Assembly (NCBI GenBank): GCA_000818945.1
Contig: KN805389.1
Coordinates: 225,723-289,722, forward strand
From: Schizochytrium sp. CCTCC M209059
Lineage: Eukaryota; Sar; Bigyra; Thraustochytrida; Thraustochytriidae
Direction: 5' to 3'
DNA: 64,000 bases
Shown here: piece after piece, positions 19,730 to 30,900 of the stretch
Position numbering within the stretch: the stretch's first letter is position 1
Layout: each line of letters starts with the position of its first letter
Notes under the pieces: model-generated
The model's input: only the letters and a program-made list of their open reading frames with translations
Told to the model about the DNA's origin: nothing
Database searches by the model: none
Position numbers and translations under genes: made by a program

Positions 19730-21538
19730 ATGGAGCCAACTCTCGTCGCCAGACGAGGCGTCAACCTCAACTACCTCGTGGAGCTCTTCAACACCATCGA
19801 CACGAACATCCTCTGCAAAAATATCGAGCTCATGACCGTCAGGGGCCACGTGGTCACGGACGAGGGCGAAAGCCTTTCGCCAGGCATGACGCTTGAGCTG
19901 GTCAAGCGCGGTAGTTTCATGTCCATGCCCAAGGTGCGAATTCCAGGTTCCGAAAAGACATTTCAGATCCCAAGGTCCAAAATCGAGTTCAAGAGACGCT
20001 CGCACTGGACCATCAAAGATGTCATCGAGTTCGCCATTAAGCCCTCCGTGGCCGGCCGCCACACGGCAATCGCCAACGTCCTTGACGACCGCCACGTGGC
20101 AAACCAGGAGTTCAAGTGCTACTATCTCAGTGCACCTCCACACGCGTCACTCGGTAAGCTTGTGGCAGCTCTGCAAGCTTTCTTTGACGGCGAGGACGAC
20201 GATCCTACCTCCGTCTACTTTTGGTTTGAGCCCCTCAATGTGGACCCCTTTTTTTTAGACGAAGGTAACGAGGAGTTCATGCGTGAATATGAACTCTCGA
20301 TCGTTGACCGAATTGGCGCCTGCTTGGAGCACCTCGTATATGTCGAGACCTGGGGCTTCAAGGACGCCCACAAGCCTTCCAACGAATCATTCCGCAACGC
20401 CAAGATCCTCTGGGAAATCGCCTGTGCACGAGACGAAGACCTTGATACGATCGTCATGCTTCCACCCGAAGCCAAGCGCGACCTTCTGGCGTCATTTCGA
20501 TCGCACGGTCTCACTTACTTTGACGACATGATGGCTACAATCTCCATCAGCTCTGCTTGGGGTTTATCGTACTTGGCAGACCTCTTCCGGGAGTCGGCAG
20601 AAGCAGATGCCAGCGACTCGGAAAGCGAACGAGATGATGCCGAGGCCGATGATGAAGATATCATCGCGCGACGCGCAGAGCTCACCGACAGGGTCGTTGT
20701 CAAACAGCTCGAGATCTGGTTCATGCACACCTTTGCGCACGAGGTGCCCAGACTTGCCGAGAAAAAGGACATTCAATTTGAACCCACGGCCAAGGCTATC
20801 AACCGCATTGCAGTCATGCACTCACGCAATGGTGAGTGGGAAGAAGCCCTCAAGCTCTTTGACTTTGTCATCAAATTCACGCGTCTCGGCGGCGGGTCTT
20901 CGCATCCATCGCTTGCTTTCTCCCTCAATAATAAGGCACTCATTCTCGAGCGCAACGGTGACTTGGCGTCCGCAGCGACCTTGTTACGCGAGGCAATTGC
21001 CATTCTCGACGCGACCGATGGTGCCGAGAACTCGTGCTCAAAGCTCGTCAATAATCTCGTTACTATCCTGGAAACCATGGGAGACCTCGAGGAATCCGAG
21101 AACATGCTTCGCCGCTTGGTTCAACTGCGTACAATTGCCTTCGGAGCGAGCTCCGTGCTTGTTGCTCTAGCCCTTCGGCACATTGGTGCAGTGCAGACCA
21201 AGCTCGGGGACATTGACGCGGCCAAAACGAGTCTCCTTGAGGCTCTCAGCATTCTTGAAAAGGCGCGTGAGGTGGACGAGAATGATCCCGAACTTGCTTC
21301 GGTCATTGATGATCTTGCCACTGTTTATGATATCGAGACGAATCACACGCGCGACGATGGATCTGGTCATCATGAATCGGTGGCTGCGACTCTCTTTGAG
21401 CTCGCCAAGGTATACAAGCAGCAGCAACAACAAGAAATGCAAGAAGAGGCTGCGCAACGTGGCCTTGAGCTCCTCACTGACGTCCTTGGTGCCGACCACC
21501 CAGAAACGAAGAAATACGAGCGCGACTTGCTCGAGTAA
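19730..21538 (+). CDS. TPR protein with a degenerate TIR-like N-terminal module
   Basis: 602-residue soluble protein. Residues ~365-600 form kinesin-light-chain-type tetratricopeptide repeats (helical pairs such as NGEWEEALKLFDFVIKF, NGDLASAATLLREAIAIL, LGDIDAAKTSLLEALSIL), which normally mediate protein-protein contacts. Residues ~128-262 follow the layout of the TIR-like module common in protist and algal proteins: a CYYLSAPP strand, VYFWFEPLNVD where those proteins have an aromatic-Trp-x-D-x-F-x-V-N strand, then a Trp and FRNAKILWEIACAR before IVMLPPEAK. The usual His-Ala-Trp and Asp residues are altered, so this is a divergent copy. An acidic Asp/Ser/Glu linker spans ~288-312. TIR-like assignment is inference; TPRs are clear. 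The ATG is the first in frame. Confidence 0.85.
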   Translation: MEPTLVARRGVNLNYLVELFNTIDTNILCKNIELMTVRGHVVTDEGESLSPGMTLELVKRGSFMSMPKVRIPGSEKTFQIPRSKIEFKRRSHWTIKDVIEFAIKPSVAGRHTAIANVLDDRHVANQEFKCYYLSAPPHASLGKLVAALQAFFDGEDDDPTSVYFWFEPLNVDPFFLDEGNEEFMREYELSIVDRIGACLEHLVYVETWGFKDAHKPSNESFRNAKILWEIACARDEDLDTIVMLPPEAKRDLLASFRSHGLTYFDDMMATISISSAWGLSYLADLFRESAEADASDSESERDDAEADDEDIIARRAELTDRVVVKQLEIWFMHTFAHEVPRLAEKKDIQFEPTAKAINRIAVMHSRNGEWEEALKLFDFVIKFTRLGGGSSHPSLAFSLNNKALILERNGDLASAATLLREAIAILDATDGAENSCSKLVNNLVTILETMGDLEESENMLRRLVQLRTIAFGASSVLVALALRHIGAVQTKLGDIDAAKTSLLEALSILEKAREVDENDPELASVIDDLATVYDIETNHTRDDGSGHHESVAATLFELAKVYKQQQQQEMQEEAAQRGLELLTDVLGADHPETKKYERDLLE

Positions 21539-21835
21539 AATCCGAGGTGGCCGGAAAGACACACAGAGAGAAGAGGTGGAGACCATGGTTAAAAAAGAAG
21601 AAGAAAAACTTTTTATGTTTGTGTTTCTTTGTTTTTTGCGAGGCGCTCAGATGCGAACGGTTGACTTCTATTCTGCGCAAAACACAGAAAGCAAGATTAT
21701 AGCGGTATCTGCGCATCGTGTTCTCACCGTCGGGCGGAAAAGACAAGACCAGCGCCTATTCAAAGAATGAGCATTGCCAAAGTAAAAACGAATAGAAACA
21801 TAGGTTAAAGGGGTTGGGACGGCATTGGAATAAGC

Positions 21836-24800
21836 TCACGCAAGGTTGAGCCTCCGCGAGGAATTCGAAGTTAGAATTGACTCATCTACGGAGTTTGAGA
21901 CGTGACGCCGGAAGACACGACGCGCGGGCGGAGTCACGCGGCCTGACGCAAAGTCGGGCCCAGGGAGCCGGAAAAGCGAGCCTCTGCTCTCGCCGTACGT
22001 AAGGCTTCTCGTGCTGCCCCCGGTAAAACTACCCCCAATCGAGACATTCCGCATGCTGCCGCCAATCTGGTCATTCTTGGAGCCAGCTTGACTCAATGCG
22101 TCACGAAGATCTGTCACGCTTTGGGAACCTTGAAGGCTTGTCCCACCCGGACCATCCTCAGCCGAGTAGGGTCCGCCTGGTGAAAGCACGGGTGAAAGGA
22201 GAAGGGGTGAGCCCACGATGGAAGCCTTTGAGAAGGCGCTGCCGACGCCACCACCGCCGCCGTTACTGTCGCGCATTGGATGGACCGCGTGCGACTCGTC
22301 ATCGTGATCGTGATAATCGATTACCATCTCGGGCGGCAAATGGCGGTGCGTGAGCACAGAAGACTGCCGACGTAGTCGCGTCGGCCGGCGAGAGCGCGCA
22401 GATGATTCCTGAAGGCCATCGGTGGTATGATCGATGGATCCGCGGTTCTTATCTGACTCGCGCACGCTCCTCACAAATTCGTCGTTGCCCGTGTCCTCGA
22501 AAAAGGCATCATGACGTCCACGGCGCACGCGACGCGCCGATTTGTAGTCCCACATGATTCGCTTGAGCGTCGTGCCAATGGTTTCTTGAGCGACATCGCC
22601 ATCTTTGGACTTGCTTGAAGCAAAGGTCAGCGAATCGGGGTCAGTGAGGAAACTACGAACAAATGGTGGCCGGTCTTCGGGCTTGTGCCTCCAGCACGAA
22701 CGCATGAGACGCTCGTAACCCTTAGGCCAGTGTTCCGTGCTAAAACGCGTCGGCCTTCGCTGCGACAAGACCATCTCGCGAATACGGTCCTGAATCGAGT
22801 CCAGTTCGGTATCCACAGCAAGCTCATCCCATGGTACGCGGCCTGGGTGCGCCATGTCCCAGAGCACAATCGCAAAAGAGTACGTATCAGCAGCCTGATC
22901 AAAGCCCTTCGAAAGCTCCACCTCCTCGTTGCGCAGCACCTCGGGCGCCATATACTGCAGCGTGCCGTGATTGGCTGGACTCAAAAACTCCAAACCCGCC
23001 TTGAGTTCGATTGCAAGACCAAAGTCGCAGAGTTTTGGCACATACCTGCCGCCGCCCAAATCAGTCAGCAACACGTTGGAGGACTTGAGGTCCAAATGAA
23101 CGATGATCGGATTCAAGCTTTGCAGGGCTTTGAGTGCCTCGGAAATGCCAATCGCCACCTTGAGACGAGCCACCCAGCTTTTACAGAGTGGGCTCACAGC
23201 TTCAGGATTCTCTGAGCGCGCTGACGCAAGATGATGCGCAAGCGTGTGAGGTCCCCCAAGCTCGCTAATGATATACGCCGTGTTCTCTGCCATCGCCACC
23301 GCGTGCAAATTGCAAATGTTACTGTGTGCCGGAAGCTTGGACATAATTTTGATCTCATCCAGGAATGAATTGTCGGCAAAAGCTGCATCCGTGAGTCGCT
23401 TCACGGCCACCGGGATGTATCGCGGCTGCGCGTCCTCGCTGCCGCTGCTACTGCCGCCGCCGCCATCGGTGTCATCGGGATCCTCTTGCGTCATGTCATC
23501 GCGAACCATGAACGCCTTGTACACGGTCGAGAACGCACCGCTTCCAAGTATGACATCATTTTGGAAAGGCCGCGACCCTGACGGGTCCCCACGCAGACTG
23601 TCTAAGCGAACCATCAAGCTCGAGCCATCCGTGCGTCGCCATTTCGTCAGCAGATTCACAACCCGCTGGACGCGCGGAGTCTGCGCCTGGGAGGGCTCGT
23701 AAAACGAGCGTGTCGAGTTTATGGAATTCGAACGTTGCGAGAGCAAAAGATTCCGTCGCCGATCACCGCGCTTGCCGCTGTTTCTCGCGCTTGCCCGAGC
23801 AGCAATGGCAGCTGCGGCCGAGCTGCGTCGATTGAGCGATGAAACGCCATCCTCTTCAGGCTTTCGAATTGACCGCCGATGCGAACTGGGAATAAGAGGT
23901 TGCGGATCCACAACAGGGTGGTCATCGTCTTCTTCCTCATCCACCTGCTTGTCTTCAACAACGTACTCGTCGTCCCGGAGCTCGCGAAAAGCACCTTTGC
24001 GCCGATGCGCTGTCCACACTTCGACAAGATCGTTCAAATTGCCTACGCCAAGAACCTCCAGGGCCTCCTTTGCTGCCATGCGGGAGTCCCGCGTACTATT
24101 GGCGTGACTGTAAAGAGGTCCAACGCCGCCAGCAATGACGATGCGTGCTCCGATAACGTCTACTTGCGCGAGAGAGGTGATGGCTTTGATACTTGGCACA
24201 AAGGCTGCTTCGTCACTACTAGCGAGTCCACCAGGACTCTTTTTGCCATACACAGAACTAGGCGAGGCAAGGCGGAGAAGACGCACGATCACGCCGCTTT
24301 CGCACAGCTGCACCTTGTGACGATCGCTCACGTTTTCGCACAGCGTACACAAAAATTGCGCGATCTGCGCCTTGGCGCCGGGCACGTCACTACGGTAGAG
24401 CATATTGAGCACGCGCATAACACCGCGCATCTCGAAAAGCTCCACGGTTGCATTCGCGATTGCGCGCGAACTCACACATGCGTGCTGCACAACTTCAAGC
24501 GCCCCCATCGTCAGTGCCACCAAATGGAGCTTCTTGACGAGCAGCTGATTCGACTGTTGCGCATTGCGCTGCGACTGAGCCCATCTTGACTCATTTGCAG
24601 CAAGCTCGGCAGCCAGCACCGAGGGTCGTGGCGTTCCCGCAACAGCTGCCGGCGTTCCAGCCATGCCGCCGCCGCCGCCATTTCGAAATCCACCATGGGA
24701 CATGTACGAGAGCGTCGAAGACGTCAAGCTGGACGTTTGTCGATACATTTGTTGTTGTGCAAGCTGCAGCTGCGTCAAGGCTGCTGTGGCCTCCGTGGTC

Positions 24801-27106
24801 GCCGCTTGCGTTGCCGGACTCGTGCCCTGGCCTGGTTGCGAAAAGCCAACAATGCCTGGCATAGCAGATGGCGTCGACGGCGTCATTGGTGAGGCTATAC
24901 CATTAAGCATTTCAGCGGCCTGCAAGTGAGACGAGCCATCTTCATAGGCTTCATCGTACATGTCCGGGATCATGTCATCGGCGTCGCCTTGCATCATGCT
25001 CTGAGAAAGAATCGCACTCACCAGCGACTGATGTTGATGGGCGGCCTCCTCGGCGCGCTCTAAAATAATGCCTAGTGCGCGCTCAATGAACTGCTCCTCG
25101 AGACCATCCTGCCAATGATCCTTGGTCAAATTGCGCACAAGGCCTCCAAAAGCATTAAAGAGTAGTTTGAGCAATGACACGTGGAGGTGTAGACTTGAGC
25201 CCATGCACATGTCCGTCAACATGTTGATGAGTTTCTTGCGGCCTTCACGGATCTCCCCAAGCAAATCATTTCGGTTTCCTTGTTTCATGCTCTTTTCCAC
25301 ATCATCCAGATCGAGCTTGCCAATAAACTCAAATGCAAACTTGAGCAGGCGTCGCTGCTCCTCCGAAAAGTTGAGCACAATTTCAGTTTGGCCGACGTTG
25401 CGTGAGCTGCTCGCGTCACCGTCACCTTCACCGTCGCCATCTGCAACGTCGTCGGCATCAAGTCCCGTAGTGACTGATGTTGCTCCTGAGGGATCGGTGC
25501 CACTTGCCACACCTGCGTCATCGGCAGGTGTCGGCGAGTCTGTGCGGTGCGGATGGAGTCGTCGCGTTGTGGTCGCATCCTGAAGCGTCTTGCTCACCAC
25601 AGCAACAATGAGCTGGAACCAGTGCATCTCCACAAGCCGCTTTTGCCAAATGGTTCCTTTTGAAGCAAAGTCAATGGCGACGCGCACAGCGAAGATCTGT
25701 AAAGCGCATTCTGACGATTTGACGAGATCTGTTGCGTCCTTCAAATAGGACTTGAGCGTCGTCTTGCCACGCGGAATGCCGGATCTGCTCGAGTATTCAC
25801 CGAGAACCTCGGCCGCAACACGACGCAGCGAGGACGCTTTCGAGGTTGCCAAAACCTTGAGGGCGCTCATTTCGTCCATGGTCAGTTCCGCAAAGGTTGC
25901 CTTCTGCTGGCCCCCGGACCCTTGAGATGAAGCATTGTGAATATCACGGCGACCACAGTCCTTAAGAAGCTGGGCTATCGCTTCTCCGCTGTGTAGGCGA
26001 ATGTCACGGTCACTCGCGTCCAAAAATGTTAGCGCCACATGAATACCCCTGCCGAGTTCATTGAGCGACGCGTCAATCTCTTTTTGCCCGCCGGCGCTGA
26101 CGCGGCTTGTTTGACGAGGAGCCACATGATTACGGAAGAGTGCCGATGGAGGGAGCGACATCGGCCGCTCGCCGCCACTGCTGGAAGACGAGCTGTTAAC
26201 GCGCGAGCTTTGCTCCTGTGAGATAGACGGCAAATTCAGAGCTGCACGAAATTCTTCGCCACGATTCTGCTTGTCCTTATCCATGACTCTCTTATTATGC
26301 ATTGCTGCTGCGGCTGCCGCAGCCGCACTTGCGCGAGCCTTGGCATTGCTTAGGCCTTGGGTATAATCGCCATCGTTATTGTCGGTGTCACCATTTTGAG
26401 TTTCGGCAGAGTCAAAGCCAGTGTCCTGCCGCGCGCGGCCCTGAGTAATTTCTGCTAAGAAAGGTGGGCTGACAGAAGACTTCGAAAACGAAGGGGGATC
26501 CTGCGTGATTTGTTTGTTGTTGTCGACCTTGGTCGCTGCACGATTCGAAAAGGATTCCTCAGGACCGTCTTGACCAGCTTTGGTACTGTGCAGCGGAACG
26601 TTCTCAGGAAGCGAAGCATCCTCGTCTTTGGAGTGATTACGAGCCAGCCGTCGAGAGCTCGCATCTGCCGCCGAAGAAGGCGAGTGTCCGCGTGGAGCGA
26701 GACGCATAACTCGAGATGCGATCGCATTTGTCGCAGCAGCCGCAGCTCGTGAGAATGTTGTTGACGCTCGACGCGCATGACGAGCACCACGAGGGCGTGC
26801 TGACGACACCGGTGGGCTCTCTTCTCCCGATGTGTGGCTCGACAACGACCCTGTGCGTGGAGGCGTCTCTACAGAGAGCTCCCCTGTGCTGTTCCTCTGA
26901 TGACCAGGATGGCGGGATGAATTCGCGCGACTTGCGCTTGCCCGATGTGCTTGAGCTTGCGTCGCGGTAGTCGTCTGATCATGGTCTTGGCCTTCCTCGG
27001 ACTGTTGCCGCTGCTCCTCTTGATGCTGCCGCTGTTCATGCTGTTGTTGCCGCGCCACGAGGTGCCTTGTCAGGGCCGCGGTGTCCATACCGCCAGACAT
27101 CTTCAT
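21836..27106 (-). CDS. ARM-repeat protein with C-terminal TKL-like protein kinase
   Basis: 1756-residue signalling protein. The N-terminal ~350 residues are disordered (Gln/His-, Ser- and Arg-rich). Residues ~350-1100 contain armadillo/HEAT-type helices (for example IRLHSGEAIAQLLKDCG and KAQIAQFLCTLCENV) with low-complexity inserts. The kinase domain covers ~1185-1490: P-loop GSGAFSTVYKA, VAVKRL lysine, catalytic loop HLDLKSSNVLL, CDFGLA, GTLQYMAPEVL and a C-lobe DTYSFAIVLWDMA. The domain is of tyrosine-kinase-like type, but the HRD arginine is Leu (HLD), so it would be a non-RD kinase. A Ser/Arg-rich tail of ~250 residues follows. The start is the first ATG, MKMSGGMDTAAL. The frame stays open 50 bp further upstream to a possible 3' splice site, so an additional 5' exon is possible. 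It is convergent with the TPR gene. Confidence 0.93.
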   Translation of the reverse strand: MKMSGGMDTAALTRHLVARQQQHEQRQHQEEQRQQSEEGQDHDQTTTATQAQAHRASASRANSSRHPGHQRNSTGELSVETPPRTGSLSSHTSGEESPPVSSARPRGARHARRASTTFSRAAAAATNAIASRVMRLAPRGHSPSSAADASSRRLARNHSKDEDASLPENVPLHSTKAGQDGPEESFSNRAATKVDNNKQITQDPPSFSKSSVSPPFLAEITQGRARQDTGFDSAETQNGDTDNNDGDYTQGLSNAKARASAAAAAAAAMHNKRVMDKDKQNRGEEFRAALNLPSISQEQSSRVNSSSSSSGGERPMSLPPSALFRNHVAPRQTSRVSAGGQKEIDASLNELGRGIHVALTFLDASDRDIRLHSGEAIAQLLKDCGRRDIHNASSQGSGGQQKATFAELTMDEMSALKVLATSKASSLRRVAAEVLGEYSSRSGIPRGKTTLKSYLKDATDLVKSSECALQIFAVRVAIDFASKGTIWQKRLVEMHWFQLIVAVVSKTLQDATTTRRLHPHRTDSPTPADDAGVASGTDPSGATSVTTGLDADDVADGDGEGDGDASSSRNVGQTEIVLNFSEEQRRLLKFAFEFIGKLDLDDVEKSMKQGNRNDLLGEIREGRKKLINMLTDMCMGSSLHLHVSLLKLLFNAFGGLVRNLTKDHWQDGLEEQFIERALGIILERAEEAAHQHQSLVSAILSQSMMQGDADDMIPDMYDEAYEDGSSHLQAAEMLNGIASPMTPSTPSAMPGIVGFSQPGQGTSPATQAATTEATAALTQLQLAQQQMYRQTSSLTSSTLSYMSHGGFRNGGGGGMAGTPAAVAGTPRPSVLAAELAANESRWAQSQRNAQQSNQLLVKKLHLVALTMGALEVVQHACVSSRAIANATVELFEMRGVMRVLNMLYRSDVPGAKAQIAQFLCTLCENVSDRHKVQLCESGVIVRLLRLASPSSVYGKKSPGGLASSDEAAFVPSIKAITSLAQVDVIGARIVIAGGVGPLYSHANSTRDSRMAAKEALEVLGVGNLNDLVEVWTAHRRKGAFRELRDDEYVVEDKQVDEEEDDDHPVVDPQPLIPSSHRRSIRKPEEDGVSSLNRRSSAAAAIAARASARNSGKRGDRRRNLLLSQRSNSINSTRSFYEPSQAQTPRVQRVVNLLTKWRRTDGSSLMVRLDSLRGDPSGSRPFQNDVILGSGAFSTVYKAFMVRDDMTQEDPDDTDGGGGSSSGSEDAQPRYIPVAVKRLTDAAFADNSFLDEIKIMSKLPAHSNICNLHAVAMAENTAYIISELGGPHTLAHHLASARSENPEAVSPLCKSWVARLKVAIGISEALKALQSLNPIIVHLDLKSSNVLLTDLGGGRYVPKLCDFGLAIELKAGLEFLSPANHGTLQYMAPEVLRNEEVELSKGFDQAADTYSFAIVLWDMAHPGRVPWDELAVDTELDSIQDRIREMVLSQRRPTRFSTEHWPKGYERLMRSCWRHKPEDRPPFVRSFLTDPDSLTFASSKSKDGDVAQETIGTTLKRIMWDYKSARRVRRGRHDAFFEDTGNDEFVRSVRESDKNRGSIDHTTDGLQESSARSRRPTRLRRQSSVLTHRHLPPEMVIDYHDHDDESHAVHPMRDSNGGGGGVGSAFSKASIVGSPLLLSPVLSPGGPYSAEDGPGGTSLQGSQSVTDLRDALSQAGSKNDQIGGSMRNVSIGGSFTGGSTRSLTYGESRGSLFRLPGPDFASGRVTPPARRVFRRHVSNSVDESILTSNSSRRLNLA

Positions 27107-27914
27107 GAAGCTGTCCACGACAGATGCAGCTCGCTCGAGATATTCCGCGTCTGTTCACACCCAGACAGGACAGCGCGGCGCCCGCGTCCCCGGCGACGAG
27201 CGCGTGGCCCCCAACCGAGGCGCGCGCCGCCCCGAGAGAGGGAGGGCGTGCGCGCACCCGCTCCGGCCGCCGGGGATCCGACGTTCGCGCCGGCCTCGCG
27301 CCGCCTCCGCCGCCGCCGACGACGCCACCTCCTCTTCGCGCCGCCCCAGCCGGTCCGCGGCGATGCGCGGGGCCCTCGCCCGCCCGCCTGCCGCTCCGCC
27401 CGCCCCGCACGCGGCGTCCAACTCGGCTTTGCTCCGGATCGATCAACCAACTTGTGCGCGAGCTCCAGGAGGTCGAGCGCGCACATGCCGCACGCCCGCC
27501 GCTTGTGCATCGTCGACACCAATGTGCACACACGCTGAGCCGCGGATCGCGCGCCAAGCAGAGACTCATATGCACACCGGCTTGCAGCAGTGGCTCCGCG
27601 ATCACTTCGCGGGTGCAGAGGGGGCGGAGCGCGGTCCGCGCCTAGCAAGCAGGGATGCAACCGTTACGGTCGCGCTAGAGAGAGCGTGGATGCCGTGCGA
27701 TGTGGAGCACGGCGGTCTCCACCTTGTTTGTTTGGGGGAACGGGAGATGTAAGGCGAAACGAAGAAGAGTAGAGCAGAGCAGAGCGAGACCGAGAGCAGA
27801 GTTTCTTCACCGTAGAGCGCGGCCCTCGCCTCACCTCGGGCGAGTCGGCTGTGGCAAGCTGGCTTACTGGCTGGCTCGCTGGCTGGTTAGTTGGCCGGCT
27901 GTAGGGGCGGGACC
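27107..27914. other. Divergent intergenic region (808 bp)
   Basis: Very GC-rich first half and GGCT repeats at 27863-27895 just before the next ATG. On the minus strand an open stretch upstream of the kinase ATG ends at a candidate acceptor (AG at 27151-27152). A short frame from ATG 27510 reads CALDLLELAHKLVDR and could be a 5' exon of the kinase gene. Confidence 0.5.
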
Positions 27915-30900
27915 ATGCGGCGCGTGATCGTGCCCGTATCGGGGGAAGCGTCGGGAATGAGCAAGAATGCGATGGCGGAAATCAAGCCTCGCAAGCCTGT
28001 TGTGGTGCAAGGCCACAGAGTGAACGCGCAACAGCGAAGGAAAAGACCTTTCTGCCGCGGCATGACCTTGCTCGTAACGATCGTGACTAGCATCACGATC
28101 CTGTGCATGATGCTCTTGTCTTTGCAGCTCTACAACTTTGGCCAAAACATGTCATCTGTCGATGGAAGGTTGCGTCAAGTAAACCTCATGGAGGACAAAG
28201 ACTGTCTCAATCGATGCATCCTCCACGCCCCAGCAAGTTTGGGCGACGGAAAAAAGGTTAAATTCTGTCTCGAATTTTGCAGTGTAGACGACGGAAGAAA
28301 AAAAGAACAACTAAAGACCGTCGTTGAGACGACCGACGGTGCCCAAACCTCCGCAGAGACAAGTCCTCTAGCTACAGAAACAGACCGCCCCAAGCCTCAA
28401 TCCGAGCCACAATCCTCCTTTACAGAGGCTTTGCAGGCCCGATTAGGTTCGCTGACAGGAACCCTTGCAAAAGAATCGGACTTGAAAGAAGCCGTCGAAG
28501 AGATTCGCGCCAATGAAGAGAATGAGGCTTTCGAAGTGGCAAACAAGAAACCTCCATCTCCTGTACAGATCAAAGAGCAACTCCAGGAGGCGCTCGAAGA
28601 CCAAGCGGATCATGAACAAGGCTTTGCAGCGGCCGATCCAAATGATGAGAAGCTTACCAATCTTTTTGCTGACGACGAAATTCCGGTCGTCTCACCGGAG
28701 GTATCTAATGTACATGAAGAGCTTTCCTCTCAAGAGGAAGCGCACGAACCCACCGTGTCGACTCGAGATGAACTGCCCATGAACGACCAGATTGATGCCT
28801 TCAATGAGGACGCAAATGCGCCAAAGCTCGTCGAGCAAGTAGAGGATGCTCCCCAAAGTCTCTTCGAAGAAAAGCCCGTCGACAATGGCGACATGAACAC
28901 CGCAGCGTTTCAAGAAGAGCTTAACAGAGACACTACTATGATGCTTTGGCTTCGTGCTGATCATGGCGTGTACACCGACGAAAAGAATGCTGTGCAGCGA
29001 TGGAGTGATCTGACGCGGAACGTGGACTTTGTGCCGACTGACCCAAGCACGCACGTACACGAGGTCTTTGGTCACGAGGACCACGCCTCTGCAGATGGCG
29101 AGCCCGTTTTGAGTCACGATAAGCTGCGTAAACTACCTCTTGTGGAGTTTCCATGTGCTCTGGAATCCTCCAAGCTCAAGTTGACAGATGAGGCAACGTT
29201 ATTCTTTGTGCTTCGTCCCGAAGCGTTCCTGTTTGGGCAGTGGGCGCGAGGCCAGCGATTCTTTGGTCATTATCCGCAAGGACAGTTCCGCTTTGCAGAC
29301 GCAAGTCCAAGCTTTTACTCTGGAAGCGACCGCAAACTACAGCGACACGCGTTAAAGAGTGAAATTCGGGCACAACATGGTCTCATTTTGCTAAAGTACA
29401 GGCTCGCCGGAAATCAAGGTGTCTCCGTGGGCGTAAATCACGATCCGCTCTTTCGCGTCAGCTCACAACCTGTTCAAATCTCGAAGGATTCGCGTCTCAG
29501 CATTGGTGGAGTTGACGGCGGCTGCGGATTTCGTGGTGGAATTGCGGAAGTAATTGTATTCCAAGGCAAGATTGCCGATGACAAGATGAAGCGTGTGGAG
29601 AACTACCTTGAGAAACGCTGGTGGTCTGACTTCTCGGTGAAAATGGACAGCGTCATGCAAGAGGTCAACAATGATGCGGGTTCGATGGGTCACTTGATGG
29701 TTCAGGACGCCAGCATCGAACAAACCCATGACAAGGAAGGTCACCAGGTTCTCGGGTCGGAAAAGTCCTCGACACGCGTGTGCGACACGTCGCCACAGGA
29801 TGTTGACCTGATGGACTTCGTTCAAGAGCATGCGCCTCAGCTTCATCCGATCGTCTGGCTGAAGGCGAGCGAGGGCATTACGCTGGCCCCTGATGGCCAA
29901 AGCGTGCTGCAGTGGGATACGCTGCTCCCTGGCAAGCTCGTATCATTTTCGAGTCCGGTACATGGCCGGAACTTGCCGCGCATGCAAAAAGCGCAGAGCG
30001 ATTCGTGTCTCTCGTTTGTCGAATTCGGATGCAGTCTCACGGTGCCAGGGATGCAGCTATCTGCGCCCATGACGGCGTATGTGGTGTTGCGGCCGCCATC
30101 TGCTGCCGACCCTGAGGCAACGTACCAGCGCCTTTTTGGTCATTTTCCGAACGGGGGCTTTTTGTACGATGGTCAAAAGGCTGGATTCAAGTCGAAACAC
30201 GGCTTTTTGTTTCCTCGAATGTCGACGAAGAAGCGACTACGAGGTGCTGATGAGCCCATTGCAGACCAGGAGTTCATCGTTGCCAAGTATCGCCTTGGTA
30301 TGCAATCGGGCGTCGAGGTTGGGATAGGGAACTCTGATTTTCTTCAAGTCGGCGTGCACCACGAAATGCTCTTCTCAGTGAACCAGAAGCTCTCTGTGGG
30401 CGGTTCAAACGGAGGTTGCGAGTTCTTGGGCGGCATTGGTGAAATTCTGACCTTTGCCACTGCTCTAACGGATGAAGACGACCGCTTAGTGACCCAATGG
30501 CTCACCAGGAAATGGGCTCACAACGCTGCGGAAGACGGCCCGCGTCCGGTAGATGCCAGCGCTCGCTGTCTTGATTTCTCTGCGCATGATACGGAGAATA
30601 TCCTGGACTGGCACCCGACCGGATCATTTGTATCAAGTGAGCAGTTTGAAGAGTGGCAAAAGATCGTTCACAAGCACACGCTGCGGCTGTCCAAGGCGCC
30701 GCCAGGCAAACAGCGCGCATTGGATCGCTCAATTCGAGCGGAACTTGTGGAGCATCGCCTCCGCCTGTTCGGCGAGCCTTGTTCTCTTCGTCGGTCAATT
30801 GGAGGAGCAGCAGCCCAGCAAGAAAATAATCAGTCTTTGCGGGAAGAGAAGCGTGTTGGTAGTCGCGGGATTAACAGCGCAGCAAAGTCGACCCCTGCAG

